This document shows positions 1-13,130 of a DNA stretch of 64,000 nt, piece after piece. How positions within the stretch are numbered: the stretch's first letter is position 1; every line of letters starts with the position of its first letter. Origin of the DNA: Apostichopus japonicus (lineage: Eukaryota; Echinodermata; Holothuroidea; Aspidochirotida; Stichopodidae); contig NC_092580.1 of the NCBI RefSeq assembly GCF_037975245.1, forward strand, positions 22,244,501-22,308,500, given 5' to 3'. The notes beneath the pieces were generated by a model. It searched no databases and was not told the origin of the DNA. It was given only the letters and a program-made list of their open reading frames with translations. Made by a program: the position numbers and the translations under genes.

Positions 1-3000
1 CAATCGGATCAAGATATGAAAGAATGAACATTACCTTTAATTTGTGAATAAAAGGATCGGTTTGCTAATCCATCTTGTATGAACAATTATATATTATATC
101 ATAAAACGGAATGTTATCGGTAGCAAAATCGTTTGAAATATACCAAATAAGGAATGACGTCATTACAATCAAGAATCAGATACCGTACGCTGCATGTCGT
201 AAAATATCGGTGCGTGACCGAACGTTAGTACAAAAGACGTGAAACCAGCTAGGGTAACTCCTGTCATGGTAACATTGGGTGGGTTCTCAGATTATGTCAC
301 GTATAGGTTTATTGATCGTGTCATTGTGAAATTACTTGATTTGCTTTAATTTGATGTAATGTATGTACATTTTATGGTAGTGATCTTTTTGGCACCACAA
401 TCAGTATAGACATACAGGGGAGTATATGGATTGATCCACGTAGAGTTTCTACAAAAGCGGTGTTACGTAATCAGTGTTCAAAATAGATTTATAAATTTAT
501 AGCCTGAAATGAATTCTGAGGAATATTAACCATACAATATGTATAGGCAGGGTTCTATTGTAACATTTACGCTATGAAGTGGTCTCTTACAGTCATCTCT
601 GTTAGTTCCCTCTCCCGTTAACACCACCACCTCATATGATCTCGCTACTTTAGAACACTGTATACAGTATATGGTTTTGACTGGTGAAAAGGTAGTATAA
701 CCCATCTGTCGTTTGCAAGGCGGGCAGGGCAGTGTTTCCCTTCAGATTATACGATGCACTGACACAGAGATTCTATGCTTGATCATTCCAATCGGTTATG
801 ACTAAACATACGATAGGCTAGGAGTGTAGGACGGAGTGGGCTGGGGCATGCGCAATCAGTTATCTGCAACAACAGATGACTGTCGGCAGCCAGATGGTTA
901 CGACTCTCACCCTTTCAAGCCCTGTCATTCACATTCTTAACAGCAAGAACTGTGAATTTTTAAATTTTAACAGTCTATGTTCGAAAAAAAACTTAAAATG
1001 ATATTTTTAATGAAATAAAATTTGAAAGAGAATGATGGAAACACTTCAAATGAAATTGAAGCATGAACTCAGTGATCATTGCTATATATTCATGTTTTTT
1101 AAAAGTTTTTATTTCTATTTCTAAATCTGCTACATTGCAATAACAGTTATTATAGATACGCATTAGTGGAGAAAAGATAGTTTACAAGGAGCTAATAATA
1201 CAAATAGCAGGCATCGCTTGAGATATTTGTGCGCATATACATTAAATACTTATGGAGGCCTATGCCTGTGTTGTGTTTTGTCACACTTGAGCTGCTGTCT
1301 ACAAGATATATTGTTCCAAAAAAATCTATATTATTCTGAGAGAAATGTTATGCCATGGAATGAATTGAATTATGAGTTTGCTTTCCAATATCAAATATCA
1401 AAATGCAAATATAGTAAGGATTGCATCATTTAAAAAAGCATTTGCTACCATGGAAACTCGGCAGCGAGACATACAGTATATGTCCAAATAAGCATAGAAT
1501 ATTTAGCCATGTTTGAGTTAGAAGCTTAACGTTTTAATCAGGGTGCTAATAAATAACATATAACAGAGTCACACGAGAAAATCATGTACATTTTTTCTTT
1601 TAAATATTAAAGTTAAGTAAACGAAATGGGTGGTTTCATGGCTTTAATTATTTATAGTCATTCACTTGTTCTTGAAATAATCGTTACTCAGTTCATGTTA
1701 TTCCGGAGCGGGAAGGGCGGGGGAGGGGCGTTTTGAATCGTGAAGTGGTGGTTCATTGGGGTGGTAATGTTGTAACTATTAAAATTGTGTCGTGGAACAC
1801 TAATTTCTAAAAGCGTTACAGATTAAATAACGAAAGTGCATGAAGATAATAGTCAATATGACTTTTTAAAAACTGCAGTTTCATATTAACTGAGAATTTA
1901 TAACTTTATGTTCAGGTCCTATGCATTATTGATCCGAAATATGCCATAGAAATATCAGAATTGTCACTTATACGGTCATGGATATATGATTCCTCTCAGT
2001 GCAGCATATAGCATTCAATAATTCAGTTTGACTTGGACCTACATATCAACACGTCCTATTTGGAAACTTTCATATAATTGTAATATTTTCTACAATGTGG
2101 AATCAAAAAACACATAACGTTTAATATGTTGCATAAACATTATAGTGTTATCCGTAAATATTAATTTGTGAAAGAACAGCATGTAATAAAGAAAAATAAT
2201 CATAATATCATTAATTGTTCTGAGAAGTATTTTAAATCACCTGGGCCCTAAACACTGGTTGGGGTGGGGGGGGGGGGGGTGAGTGAGGTGCGTGGGCCCT
2301 CAAAAATTTTCACATGGGTTCGGTGTCGCCAAAGGCGGCAAGTTGCACACCAGTTTCAATGGACATTGGCCAGACTACTGGTGTCCCCCAGTCTGAAACC
2401 TGCGTTGGGAGTCCCTGCCGTTACGCTACGTTTTACTTTTTCTCAGCATGTAAGAAAAACAACTTCCGTTTTCGGGATATCACAGTTTCGAATGGGGTGG
2501 GGAGAGGAGGGGTAGAGTAGATAAAAGCACCATCAAGTGCATTATTACAATGTTCATAGACCGACTTTTGTCCTTGGTCGATGGGTGTAAAGATCCCCTG
2601 CCATTGTTACTTTGATTTCTAATTATTGCTGGAAAACTTATGTTTTAATAGTTAGCGAGACAAATTTGAAGAGGGAGAAGTTTTCAATCGATCAGTTATC
2701 AGTCGTCTGTAAACGAATATCGAACGGTGGGTTAACACCTCTTGGGGTTCAAAGGTACCATATACTCCCTAACCCCCCCCCCCCTAACCCTTGTCGATTT
2801 GTTTCTTCAGTGGCACAACCAAATAGAAAGTTGGTAGTTGCTCTTGCCCGGATGTGTCTGATTCTACTAATTATACTAATACTATAGGCTAATACTAATT
2901 GTAGAGCATTCAGAATTATTAATAAAATTTTGAATTTACAAAACGAACTACAACTGTATTTGCCTGCAAATACGCAGTTGTGTAGTGTGCGTGGAGTGTT

Positions 3001-3299
3001 TGCAGTATTATATAGAGAACTTTTCGGCTGTTCGTGATGTCATTGTTTGGGCGGACGACACACCATGGAGTATAGTCATTTAGGTACCTACAAAGTGAGG
3101 GCGCTTGTGAGCGCCGTGGGAGGCTCTGAATAAGTTGCCTACGCAGCTTGCCTCTGAAAACTGCAAAATGTACACGGACTATGTGAAACTCCTAAGTTTC
3201 AACGTCTAGTCATGTAGGTATTGTTCACTTGGTAAGTAATGCCAATATTGTAGCGCGCACGAGTATATCGGATCGCCTTGCTCTGTTGACCATTTATAG
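1..3299. other. Non-coding, no gene recognised
   Basis: AT-rich sequence with only short chance frames. A G-run lies at about 2265-2279 and a C-run at about 2774-2784, each next to degenerate repeat-like sequence. No RNA gene, repeat array or promoter was identified. Confidence 0.6.
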
Positions 3300-4780
3300 A
3301 ACTTATAATAACAAAGTCCACCACTGCATATTATTAATGCTTTATGCCCTACATCAGTAATAACTTATAAGAATCCTGAAGAAACCGAACAATTTTACCA
3401 AAATCTTGAAGATCTACTAAATACTGTCAATAAAAAAGAAGTAATTATTTGTGGTGATTTCAATGCAAAAGTTGGCTCATCAAATCCTTTCTTTCCTAAA
3501 CATATTGGAAAATAAACCACTGGCAATACTAATACTAATAATATATAATACCAAAATCTTGAAGATCTACTAAATACTGTCAATAAAAAAGAAGTAATTA
3601 TTTGTGGTGATTTCAATGCAAAAGTTGGCTCATCAAATCCTTTCTTTCCTAAACATATTGGAAAATAAACCACTGGCAATACTAATACTATGGTGAATTC
3701 TTAACAGACTTAATTGTACGTAACGATCTATACATATGTAATACATTCTACAAACACAAACTGGAGCATATCAACACTTATACGAGTAATTTTATACCTA
3801 ATAATCACAGAAACCCTATCAGAAGCCAAATTGACTATATCATAGCCCAATTAAACTTCAAATCTACTAATATCGATGCTCGAGCTTATAATGGCCTTCA
3901 TATTAACACCGATCACAAAATCATTATAAGTAGTTTCACCCTAAATAGCTCAACAAGAAGACAAATTTATCCAGTCAATAAGACTGTTGAAAGTAGTCAT
4001 TCCTGCCATCTTAAATCAAACAAAATTGACTATAATGAAAACGTAAATAATCCATTAAACGTAAATAATCCATTAAACTTTAAATCCATTAAATTTTCCT
4101 AGCTTAAATCCACCAACAACAAAAAGTACGTTTTAATAATACTGAAATAGCAAACTTATCCAAGAAACAAAAAGACATTAGACTCCAAATTGACAACTGT
4201 AAAGATATTGATGAAAAGAGAATGTTAAAAGTTAAAAGGAACAAAATAATTAAACAACAACATTTTCTAGTCAAAACTGCCCAAGAACAAAAATTAATTG
4301 ACCAAATTTCCGAAATTGAAAATTGTAAGGGTGACTCCCACCGTTTCTTTAAAGAAATAAGAGTAGTACAACAAAAAAGTAAGAGAGACCCCATTACAGT
4401 TAAAATTGGCGATAAACACATAGGAGATACCGACGCAAAAATTAAAGAAATCAGCAAACATTTCGAAAAGACTTTTAACTGCAATATCCCAGATCCCAAA
4501 CCAAACGTAGCAAGACTCCAGGAGGACGCTCCAGCAAAGGTTGCTTTAAGAGAAGCATTGAGACATATTGCATAACCAGTAGGAAGGCCCGTGACTACCT
4601 TGCTTGGAAAAATAAAGTCGCAATTTAAGGACGTTAACATTAACAATTTCGAGGAAGCAATAAGCCTTGCGCGAGATCGTGATACGTGGCGGAGGTTAAT
4701 CACTGAGCATATCGGATAGACGAGACTCAACTTACTATACTACTACGAGAACTACAATAACTACAATAATGGCTAACAGT
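3300..4780 (+). mobile_element. Broken RTE-like non-LTR retrotransposon
   Basis: The plus strand keeps pieces of an apurinic endonuclease domain: an NLYKNPEETEQFYQ stretch, then VIICGDFNAKVG, then NDLYICNTFYKH, then SQIDYII and a TDHK-like motif. An open linker of RT-proximal type follows at 4222-4575. The reverse transcriptase core is missing; the sequence jumps to a LARDRDTWRRLI C-terminal end at about 4645-4700, followed by a CAATAA-rich tail. Stops and a 153 bp internal duplication show that it is dead. The RTE assignment rests on motif style only. Confidence 0.75.
3396..3690 (+). repeat. Two-copy 153 bp tandem duplication in the LINE
   Basis: The segment from ACCAAAATCTTGAAG to ACTAATACTA occurs twice, 153 bp apart and nearly identical. 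It covers the GDFNAKVG endonuclease motif. The period is a multiple of three, but both copies end in a stop. Confidence 0.9.
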
Positions 4781-6235
4781 TATATATGATACCGCCGCAA
4801 TGAAACTGTTTCTTCTGAGCGATCATATTTACAACGAGAAGAGTGTACACGTGTTTAACCCATTTCTGTATCAATTAAGTTCAGATCTAGAAATCCAAGT
4901 GATCAGACTTATAACAATAGTTTACTATGCCCTGTACGGGTAAATAAAATCGATAGCTATCAGGTCCATGTACGTCATTGTTTTGTAGTAAATTTAGCTT
5001 AAAAGCTTTTCAACATAGCGCAATGCATGGATGCGACATTTCAAATAAAATTAATTTCCTTTCTACAGTTCGTATTCACTTATTTTACCTCCTATAAATT
5101 GTCTAGTTTTCATCGGTGATAGTCACGTATTGTTGTAAATAAGGGGAATAGAACGACTTTTGGCTAGAAAGAATGGAACTTTGATACGTGACGATTTCTT
5201 AAAATTATTTATTATGAAGAACCCAAAATACTTAGCAAATAAATTTAAGTGTAGTTTATGCACGTTTCCAAGGCAGTGTTTTGTTTCTTTTCTCTTTGAA
5301 ATCAAGCTATTATTAACGTTCTATTCGTTTGTTTTACCTACAAATGGTTCTTAATGGCAATTAAAAAAATAATTAAGTAAAAAGAACCGAGAAAGGCATA
5401 ACCTGACTCGTTGTTCGAAGATAGTATATAGGTTATGAGGTCTCTCCGCCGATACTCAATAAGGGAACAAAAACAAAGGCATTAATAATTCGCTCGCACG
5501 AATATCGATATAACCTCCTTAGTAACATGTCCCTTGATTGAAACGTAACTTTAGAACCGTCACCATTAACCCGGTCATGGTTTGTTCACGAATTTCACCG
5601 ATTAACTATATATTAACTGCCAGAAAAGTGATGTGGCCTAAGTTTATGTTGATGAGAAGAAGAAGGGGAACCTGCTTTGGGTAAGGATGGGTTGGGTGGG
5701 GGTTGGTATGAATGTTGAGTTAAGCATCCGTTCCAAAAAGTTTACATTATTCCCATTTATAGGTTTTGCTATTGAATATTTGATTATTGTCACTCGTGGT
5801 CTTATTTCAATAGACAGTTTTAATGAGAGCCTCAAAGCCACCGTACAAAAACCTGTACATCCGTCCAGCACGTTAGCCTCATCTTGTTGCTGTTGTGGAA
5901 ATTATTTGAGGTGGTGTATGGGGATGGAGAATGGGGGTGGGGGAGGGAGATCATGGTAGAGTGACAGGTATTTTTTTTTTAATACTGGGCACGAAAAATA
6001 TACGGAACATAGCAAGAACAAGAACAAGTACAAGAACTAACTTTATGTAAAACAGTTTATGTAGTGTTATTATAAACAACTATAAGGGACATTCTGTGCA
6101 TCCTTATCCGGCAGCACAACTTTTTACGTCTATTTATCTAACAGATGAAGCACCGTTCCTTTCACGTATGAACGTTATAATTTCTTACAATGTGGCACAA
6201 ACTTTTCACCACCTAGCTTATGTGTACCACGCGGT
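4781..6235. other. Intergenic and probable receptor 3' UTR
   Basis: No coding signal. The part next to 6235 is the expected 3' UTR of the receptor; ATTAAA hexamers on the minus strand occur at 5978-5983 and 5819-5824. Short G-rich tracts occur near 5690 and 5930. Confidence 0.5.
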
Positions 6236-6505
6236 TCAAATTTTCGTTTCGCTGTGATCAAATTTACGAATGGATGGGTCTGTCGTCGATCGTGTGCTTC
6301 TATTTGTGGCGCTATTTTGTACTACAGTCGAAAATCCAAGCTTCTGGGTCAACAGTTTTCTCACTCGCGTCCCAAGGATGAAGACGATGAAGATGAGAAC
6401 ACCTTGCATAGAATTCAGTAAGATGAATATATACCAAGCAATCGTGGAACCTGTCAGGTTAGCGATGAAACTAGTCGCCCAAGTGAATCCCATTTGAAGG
6501 GAAAT
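6236..6505 (-). CDS. Receptor exon 3: TM6-TM7 and cytoplasmic tail
   Basis: The acceptor is ACTCTTCCAG|ATTTCC in phase 0. The exon continues ISLQMGFTW (TM6), then TM7 with LLNSMQGVLIF, then about 40 residues of Ser/Thr/Arg-rich cytoplasmic tail ending in TGA. The TM6/TM7 motifs supply exactly what exon 2 lacks, so the join is well supported. Confidence 0.88.
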   Translation of the reverse strand: MSLQMGFTWATSFIANLTGSTIAWYIFILLNSMQGVLIFIVFILGTRVRKLLTQKLGFSTVVQNSATNRSTRSTTDPSIRKFDHSETKI

Positions 6506-9500
6506 CTGGAAGAGTATAGAAACAGATCAAACATTGCATGATTGGACAGAATTCTACAGGGCCGGGGAAATTAGCTCGGTGATAATGGTCCTAAACTACT
6601 ATATGGGCATGATGATAAAAAATATGGTATCAACAGCGAAGAGAAAAGAAAACTTCCAAAGATGATAAGGATACTATTAATTTACTGGGACAAGAAACAT
6701 GCCCGTACTTCCTATGCTGATTCCATTTGCAGCGTGGAACACGGTAACATTCAACACCACGAAAGTCAGAAATAGTGCATTGGGATTTGGGTTGACCCTA
6801 ATATCAAGACGTTAACCCCCCTCTCGCCCCAACCTAACCCCACCGCATACTCCCCTCTCTCTGCCTTTTGCTAAAAGTGGTAAAAATGAACTAACCTTGA
6901 GAAACACAAACACATCTTGGAGAGGTTTTTGTCTTCCGCTGTCATTCATCTTAGCGGTAGTTTGTCTAGTGTTGTTGATTTCTCGGACAGTATGGACGAA
7001 AAAGAAAACATTACAAGCCATGCATACCGCTAACGGGATCGCGATCCCATAGAAGATCCATTGCGGATCGGAGATCCAACAAATGAGACTGTTGCCATAT
7101 CGAATCGGTGATTCATCTTGAAGATAAAAATGTAGAGAGGTAAATGGAATTATCACGACCAGCGGCAGGCCATAGCATACCGAGAGATATTTGAGCAGAC
7201 GACATTTGCCTTCTCCCATTGAGTGTGTCATTGGCCTCCACGCAAAAGCTTGATCCATGTCGAAACCTATAACTGAGGTGGTTGTGAATGTTACGAGCCA
7301 TAGATAATGCGTTGCTATAGCTACAGCAGAACAGAAGATCGTCGAATAGGTTGGTAGTGCAAGAACCAAAGAAGATGCTTGTGAGAGGCTTAAAAAGAGA
7401 CAAAAACTCACGGTCAATCTGTTACTTGCAGTCCGTCTTAGAGATGGAAATAGCATGTATATCAGTATAGTACACCATAGGCAAATGACAGACAGGCATA
7501 TACCTACAGTGCTGATTATCGCTTGAGTATGGTCATTGACGTGTTGTCGATCTTTATCTGTTAATACCACAGCCCAGCCGTTGGTCAACACCGACGAACA
7601 AAGTTTCAACAAGCCGTTATTTAAAAATCGATACTCCGACGAAAGAATAATAACGTTTTCGTTGGTGACATGTTGTAAAGCTGCTGTCCCATTCAACGAA
7701 ATTTTATGGAACTCTGAAGCATTGACCTCTAAAGTTGGGCACCTCAAATCGTCACAGAAAGAAGCCTCTTTTGAAACGTCTACTTTGCCATGGTCGTCAA
7801 TAGAGACATCGACCAAAAGATAAACATCTTGTAAAGGTCGTGGCCCCTCTAGCCTTTGAAAATCAACCAAGACTGAACCTTCTTCCTCTGTGATACTCCA
7901 TGTTGCCTCTTTCCTGATAGGGTACGGCGAGCACCTTGACTTGATTGATCCGAGATCCTCGCATCCGGAATGGAAGCGAACATTTATGAAGTTACCACAC
8001 ACCTGTCTGAGACGAACAGAGGCAGACGGTTTTTCATCTTTCATACCAATTTCTCGAGTAAAGTCGTGAATATCTATATTCTGCAAGTTACGAAGTAAAT
8101 AATTTATGTTCGTCGAGGAACGATTCACCGAGAATTGTATCTTGAAGAAATCCTCATTATCGGCAGTATCACCATCATGAACATCAATATGAGTTGGATC
8201 CCACGTAACATGCGATGGGTCTGTCGTAGCGGTAGCCTTATCGTCTACACGGCGTAGGACATGGCTAGGAATGTGCAATGCATCGCTGATACAGACTTTT
8301 GAATATATATTCAATAAATCTTCAGAATCATTCAAAGAAGCTCGATAAACAGCTGTAATGATTGTGTCAGGGGTGGAGTTACGGTGCCTGCAATAGCTTT
8401 TATCTTCGGTAACAGGAGAGCAGCCCCCCATGCTAAAATAATATCCTTCAGGACATGACAGTGCGATACATTCCCCCCTGAATGGATCAAACACTTCTCC
8501 CTCACCGCAAAGTACCCCGTTCTCTTCATACTGTAAGCCTTCTTTCTCAAATCTAAGCCCACTACTAGAGCTAAAATCGAATACAACCGATAAAGAAACT
8601 ATTTTTTCCGGACCTTTAAACCCTAAGTCGTCGTTGCCTGCCATTGAAGGCGAAAGAAGCGGAGTCATTCCGAAGCAATATTGTCCGCGAAACCCATATG
8701 GGAAAGTTTTGTTGGGGTAGTTGTAGAGCACGCATTCGGGATTTTTGTAGACAGTACCATCACTTAGGCACAAAGGTGCAAGATTTGTTAAGCAATTTTG
8801 CTGTAATGTTGCCAGAGATTCATCAACAGTTATTGAGTGGAATTCGTCTTCACAAGCGGTTTTAACTTCTCTCGGGAAACATGGTAATACAGCAAGTCCG
8901 ACCGATCGTTTCGGAGGTTCTAGGTTCACCTGACATTCCGATCCAAGCCCGTTTAAAGTTCCTCGTATGTCATCTTCTAGATTAGCAAATCTGGATTCTT
9001 GGCAATTTATTTCCATTTTCCACGAGACCAATTGATCGATACCGACTGAATGGCATGTTGCGCAGAATCCATTACGGAATGTAATGTTTCCAGTCTTAAC
9101 GACGGGAATGATAGAGGGAGGGTCTGCGAACTCAAAAACGTTCTCGTCGAATAATGTAGAAACATCCTCACATTTTTGACGTATATAATCATCTTCCCAA
9201 GATGGAGGACATTTTCCAATCATATGATGTCCTCTCAAGGGTGCAGTTGTCTCCACACAGACGAAATCGTCAATAGTCCAATCACCCAGTGAACTTGATC
9301 GTTCCGTTCGATTTGGATGACTATTGAAGGTTGATTCGTCGTAGCAACAAGTTTTGAAATATACGCACGATGGATGGCACGAACATACGGGAGGATCACC
9401 GTCATGGTTACAGAGATGAACCGCAGGACAGAGATGGAAAGAGGTATCGTTGGATTCAAAGAAATACACCACTTCTGCGAAAGAAACAGATGGAAAATCT

Positions 9501-11105
9501 TTGAAGGACGCTGTACAATTTCTGTTGAGACAATTACGACGTGGATGCTATATGGATGGGTGGATGGGGGGGGGGGGGGGTTGACGGTGCATCTTTAGGT
9601 TCTATAGAGTAGTCAGTTTTATGGGTTGTGTAGAAGTCTTACGGTGAACAATGGGGTACTAGTTATTATAACTTAAAATACGCCCTCTAGACAGCTGGCC
9701 TTGTTTGTAGCTGTTGTAACTGGTTTGTATTGTCGTCAATTCTTCGAGCGTTGTGTAGGAAATTCTCCAACCGCCCGCCCCCCCCCCCCCCTTCGATGCG
9801 AAGAATAAATACTATGAAGTTACCCGTGTGGAGGTAGAGCAACATCGAAAATGCGGTGTCTTACTGTCTCCAGTCCGTTTGCCTAACTGAAGATGTTGAC
9901 TTCTGTGTATTTTAATCAGTTACGCTGCTTTACACAATGACAAAACTTGTGATAATTGCCTTTCGGTTGATCACACCATTAATAAGTAGGGAATTCAAAA
10001 AATGTGGAACTTGTTGAATGGCAGGAACTATAAAATAACACAAACAGTGTCTTCGCAATATAGAATATAAAATAAGAAAGAAAGTGGTTCCACTTTTCAC
10101 TGACTGTGAACACACGTTCTCCCTTTAAATCATAGTTAAATACCTAACATAAAGATCCGCATTTGTGCAAATTCCATTTTGTATGATAAAAAGATTGTTT
10201 TTGTTCAACATAAACGTTCTGACGTCATATTGCATGATTTATACAATACACATTTCTTCAAGTCTGAGCTAACTATATAAAAGTGTTATTTGTCAGTTGA
10301 TTATTACTCAGTCAGTGATAACGGCACGCGGTGACAAATAATCAATCAAATTGATTTCTTACAGAAGGAGAAAGAAATCACTTTTTAAAGTCATGCTCTA
10401 TATCTTACCATCTCAATAAATTGCACTAAAGTGGCTTATTGATTGAACTGTAAAAACATTCATGTTTTGTACCTAAAGTGGTTCGTTGAAAACGTTGGTG
10501 TATTTGATCAAAATCATACGCCTTTTACAGAGAACTTAATGAAAAGGAATTCTGGTCTGTGTAGGCGGACAGTAAGTTTTGTCAATATTACGTTTCAATG
10601 TACATGTGGGGAACAAACATTGATATAATATAAGTGTTAAATAAATAATAATAAAAAAGTGCGGTAAACGATGTGTTTAAAGTTGTCTTGAATGTTACGG
10701 CCTTAAATATCAACATTACACTATAGTAGGAATATGCTTTAATCTAACAAATTAACAGTATATAATAATGTTGGTGTTCCAGCCTTTGCGTTCTGTTCTA
10801 CGCGTATTACTAGACGCTTCAAGGTAGGCCTATACTGTTTGGATGTACACGATGATATAGGCCTTTAGTGATAGCTTGTACGATATACCTTGTGTAGGCC
10901 TATAAGGTCTGAGTATAAATTTCTTACCCTCATCTCCGTACCAGTCAAACGAAGAAAATGAAATCGTTCCCGAGCTGTAACTGTAGGAGTAGCTGTTGGA
11001 ATCATAGCCATAACCATCGAAACATTCATTTGAAAAGTAATCCTGGCAATGAACCGCAAGTAACGCGGTCGCATGCAAAATCAAAGTAAGAAAGAAATGT
11101 TCCAT
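6236..11105 (-). CDS. Somatomedin-B / class B2 seven-helix receptor, 3 exons (gene model)
   Basis: Joined from exons 11105-10928, 9474-6896 and 6505-6236; junction phases 1 and 0 agree, giving 1008 residues. Residues 1-21 form a signal peptide. Residues 75-103 carry a somatomedin-B-like cysteine pattern (C-x5-C-x8-C-x-C-x3-C-x5-CC). A long cysteine-rich ectodomain with several N-glycosylation sites follows, then seven membrane segments (TM1 near 711-735, TM5 near 867-888, TM6-TM7 in the last exon). The MGFTW of TM6 and NSMQG of TM7 are typical of class B2 (adhesion/Methuselah-like) receptors. Such SMB-bearing receptors are expanded in echinoderms, as I recall. I see no clear GPS cleavage motif before TM1. 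It should be a plasma-membrane receptor; the ligand is unknown. Candidate ATTAAA poly(A) signals lie downstream at 5978-5983 and 5819-5824. The family is secure, the ligand and subfamily are not. Confidence 0.85.
6896..9474 (-). CDS. Receptor exon 2: ectodomain and TM1-TM5
   Basis: An 859-codon open exon. Its 5' edge is an acceptor (pyrimidine-rich, ending TTTCGCAG|AA). There is no ATG at the open end, which shows that an upstream exon exists. It holds the SMB-like domain, the cysteine-rich ectodomain and membrane helices 1-5. It ends CTCAAG|GTTAGT in phase 0 after the third intracellular loop. The open frame continues past the donor into intron sequence and stops soon after. Confidence 0.9.
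10928..11105 (-). CDS. Receptor exon 1: signal peptide
   Basis: Starts at an ATG in good context (AAACAATGG). It encodes a hydrophobic leader ending near VHCQ, then a Tyr/Ser-rich acidic linker. The donor is GAGG|GTAAGA in phase 1, so the last G joins AA of the next exon to make a Glu codon. A signal peptide and matching phase are what the truncated N-terminus of the large exon needs. The pairing is inferred, not proven by a transcript. Confidence 0.72.
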
Positions 11106-12739
11106 TGTTTACGACTTTTCAAAATCTCATTCGCTATGAACAAACACTTAATAAACAAGAAGTCTATATTAAAAATTCATTTAAGAAAATGGTCTGTATT
11201 GTTAGAAAGCGGTTGAGATTTATCGGCATATAAACTAATGTTTGCGTCGGTTTCACATGTCCACACTGATGCAGAACGAAACGAACGTAATGATCATGAA
11301 CGTAGTATCGAGAGAAACGAAATCCAGAGATAGTCGTTAAAATAGTACCAGAAAATACTTGAGAGAAATCAACCACTTTTTTTCCTTTTCACTTTTAATG
11401 TATCAATAATTGTCATTTTTTCGGCTAACTTAGTTCATCGGCAAACCATAATTGGCCATCAAAGCACGGGCAGTTTAAAACTTATTACTCTATCAATAAA
11501 CTAGCGCATTTTTTCGTGCTTTTGTCATTTAATAAATAATTTCCTCATCTAGGCTGTGTAACTAAACAATGCCGAGAGATGACTTCCGAACGACGCGGCT
11601 CATAGAATCAATAACGAGTATTTTTAGAATGGCGACAAGCTGGTTACGTTTACAAAGGACTAAAACCGATTCGCTTTTTATGTCTTTTCCGTTTTGTTCA
11701 ATAAACTTGGCAAAATTTAATCAGCTCGTACACAATGGTCGTACTAGGCACCTCGCCGTGAACAGTCTAAGTTAAAGGAAGAACAATTGACGAATTCAAG
11801 TCTCTTCTTTATATCTGATGTCCGTTGATCTTGATTTCAAAACGTTTCTGTTGTGAAAGTATATGTAATTAGGTCAGCGGCTGTTATGTGACAACAATTC
11901 AGCTCCACACTAGCAGCATATCTCATCTAGTCATTCAGACGATTTTGGACAACAGTTATTGGAAGTAAACAAGTTTACAGACATGCGCAGTGGAATCAAT
12001 TTTTGACAAGAGTTATTGGAACTAAACAAGTTTACAGACATGCGCAGTGGAATCAAATTTCGATCCTTGTTGACGTCGACGTTGGTTAATCTTCATGTAA
12101 TCAATAGAAAAACTAAATTTAGACTTACTTAAGAGGTTAGAACTGGATTAGTTTTCTCTCCATACATCACACAAGGTAATCATTTGGGAACGGTCTCTAA
12201 AATATTTTAGACAAATATCTATCATGTAATTTGAACAGTTTTTCTTGAGGAAGGATTAGAAGGGGAGTTGAAAACATATCTATGGTGTCAGTGAGACAAG
12301 GATTTTGAAACTATAGTGTTACATATAGTCTCTGGAAGACTCACTGCTGACCGCGAACCTGATCCAGAACTTTGGCCAGCATGCTACAATAGTTTGTGTG
12401 TCTGAGGCTGCCTTCGAACTGGTAAATCCATGCATACATTGAGAACGCAACAACAGTTTCCCGTAACGTTGTCATGCTATAAACATAATAAACTGTTAGT
12501 TCATGAGTTTCAAGGTTCTATGCCTTTGCAGTCATTGATGATGGCTATAATTTCTGTCCAGTGACCATTGCGTAAGTGTAAACATTTTTGTAACGATTCT
12601 CACTTCGCAAAACGTAATTCTTGCAGAAGGAAGCAACATGCAAACGAAATAATTATGACATTGTTTCTACCTCAAAGTGCTGTAAAATTTCTCGTTGCTT
12701 GTATAATGATAAAAAGAAAGAGAAAAAAGAAAGAAAGAA
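11106..12739. other. Intergenic upstream of the receptor
   Basis: This should hold the receptor promoter, but I see no clear TATA box or initiator. A tandem duplication lies at about 11949-12058. The remainder shows no coding or repeat structure. Confidence 0.5.
11949..12058 (+). repeat. Two-copy ~55 bp tandem duplication
   Basis: The stretch with GTTATTGGAA, AAACAAGTTTACAGACATGC and GCAGTGGAATCAA appears twice back to back with few changes. Confidence 0.85.
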
Positions 12740-13130
12740 AGGGTGTTGTGGTCAAGTGGTTCAGGCAGCGGACTTGTGATCTAAGGATTACAGGTTCGAG
12801 CCCTGGCCAGATCATTGCGTTGTGTCCTTGGGCAAGGCACTTTATCCCCATTGCCTCACTTCACCCAGGTGTATAAATGGGGACTTGCGAGGTAACTTGT
12901 AAATATAGTTACGTGCGCCGGTTTCTGGCTGCACCCTATGGGAAGTCCCCCGGGGGACACGTGGTTGTGGTGCACTGTGGTGCCCCAGGAGAGATTGATT
13001 GAATTGCGCACACTTTGGTGTGTGGGTGTGACAAGTTACCAATGACCAAGGCTAATAGCGCCTTTGAACAATTTCTGTTGACTTTGGCGCTATATAAATG
13101 TCTTCTGATTGATTGATTGATTGATAAATG
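12740..13130 (+). mobile_element. tRNA-derived SINE with TGAT tail
   Basis: The head has tRNA-like A-box (GTGGTCAAGTGGTTCAGG) and B-box (GGTTCGAGCCC) sequences. A core with TTGTGTCCTTGGGCAAG and a body follow. It ends GGCGCTATATAAATG and a (TGAT)n tail at about 13107-13125. It cannot be a functional tRNA, because the cloverleaf is not closed and the SINE core follows directly. Confidence 0.85.

Noticed and set aside
4104-4730. 208-codon minus-strand frame
   Set aside because: It is the antisense shadow of the LINE linker, with no domain of its own.
7536-7823. Plus-strand frame inside the receptor
   Set aside because: It is antisense to a well-supported exon.
12750-12825. Possible tRNA gene
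   Set aside because: A- and B-boxes are present, but the acceptor stem does not close and a SINE core and tail follow.
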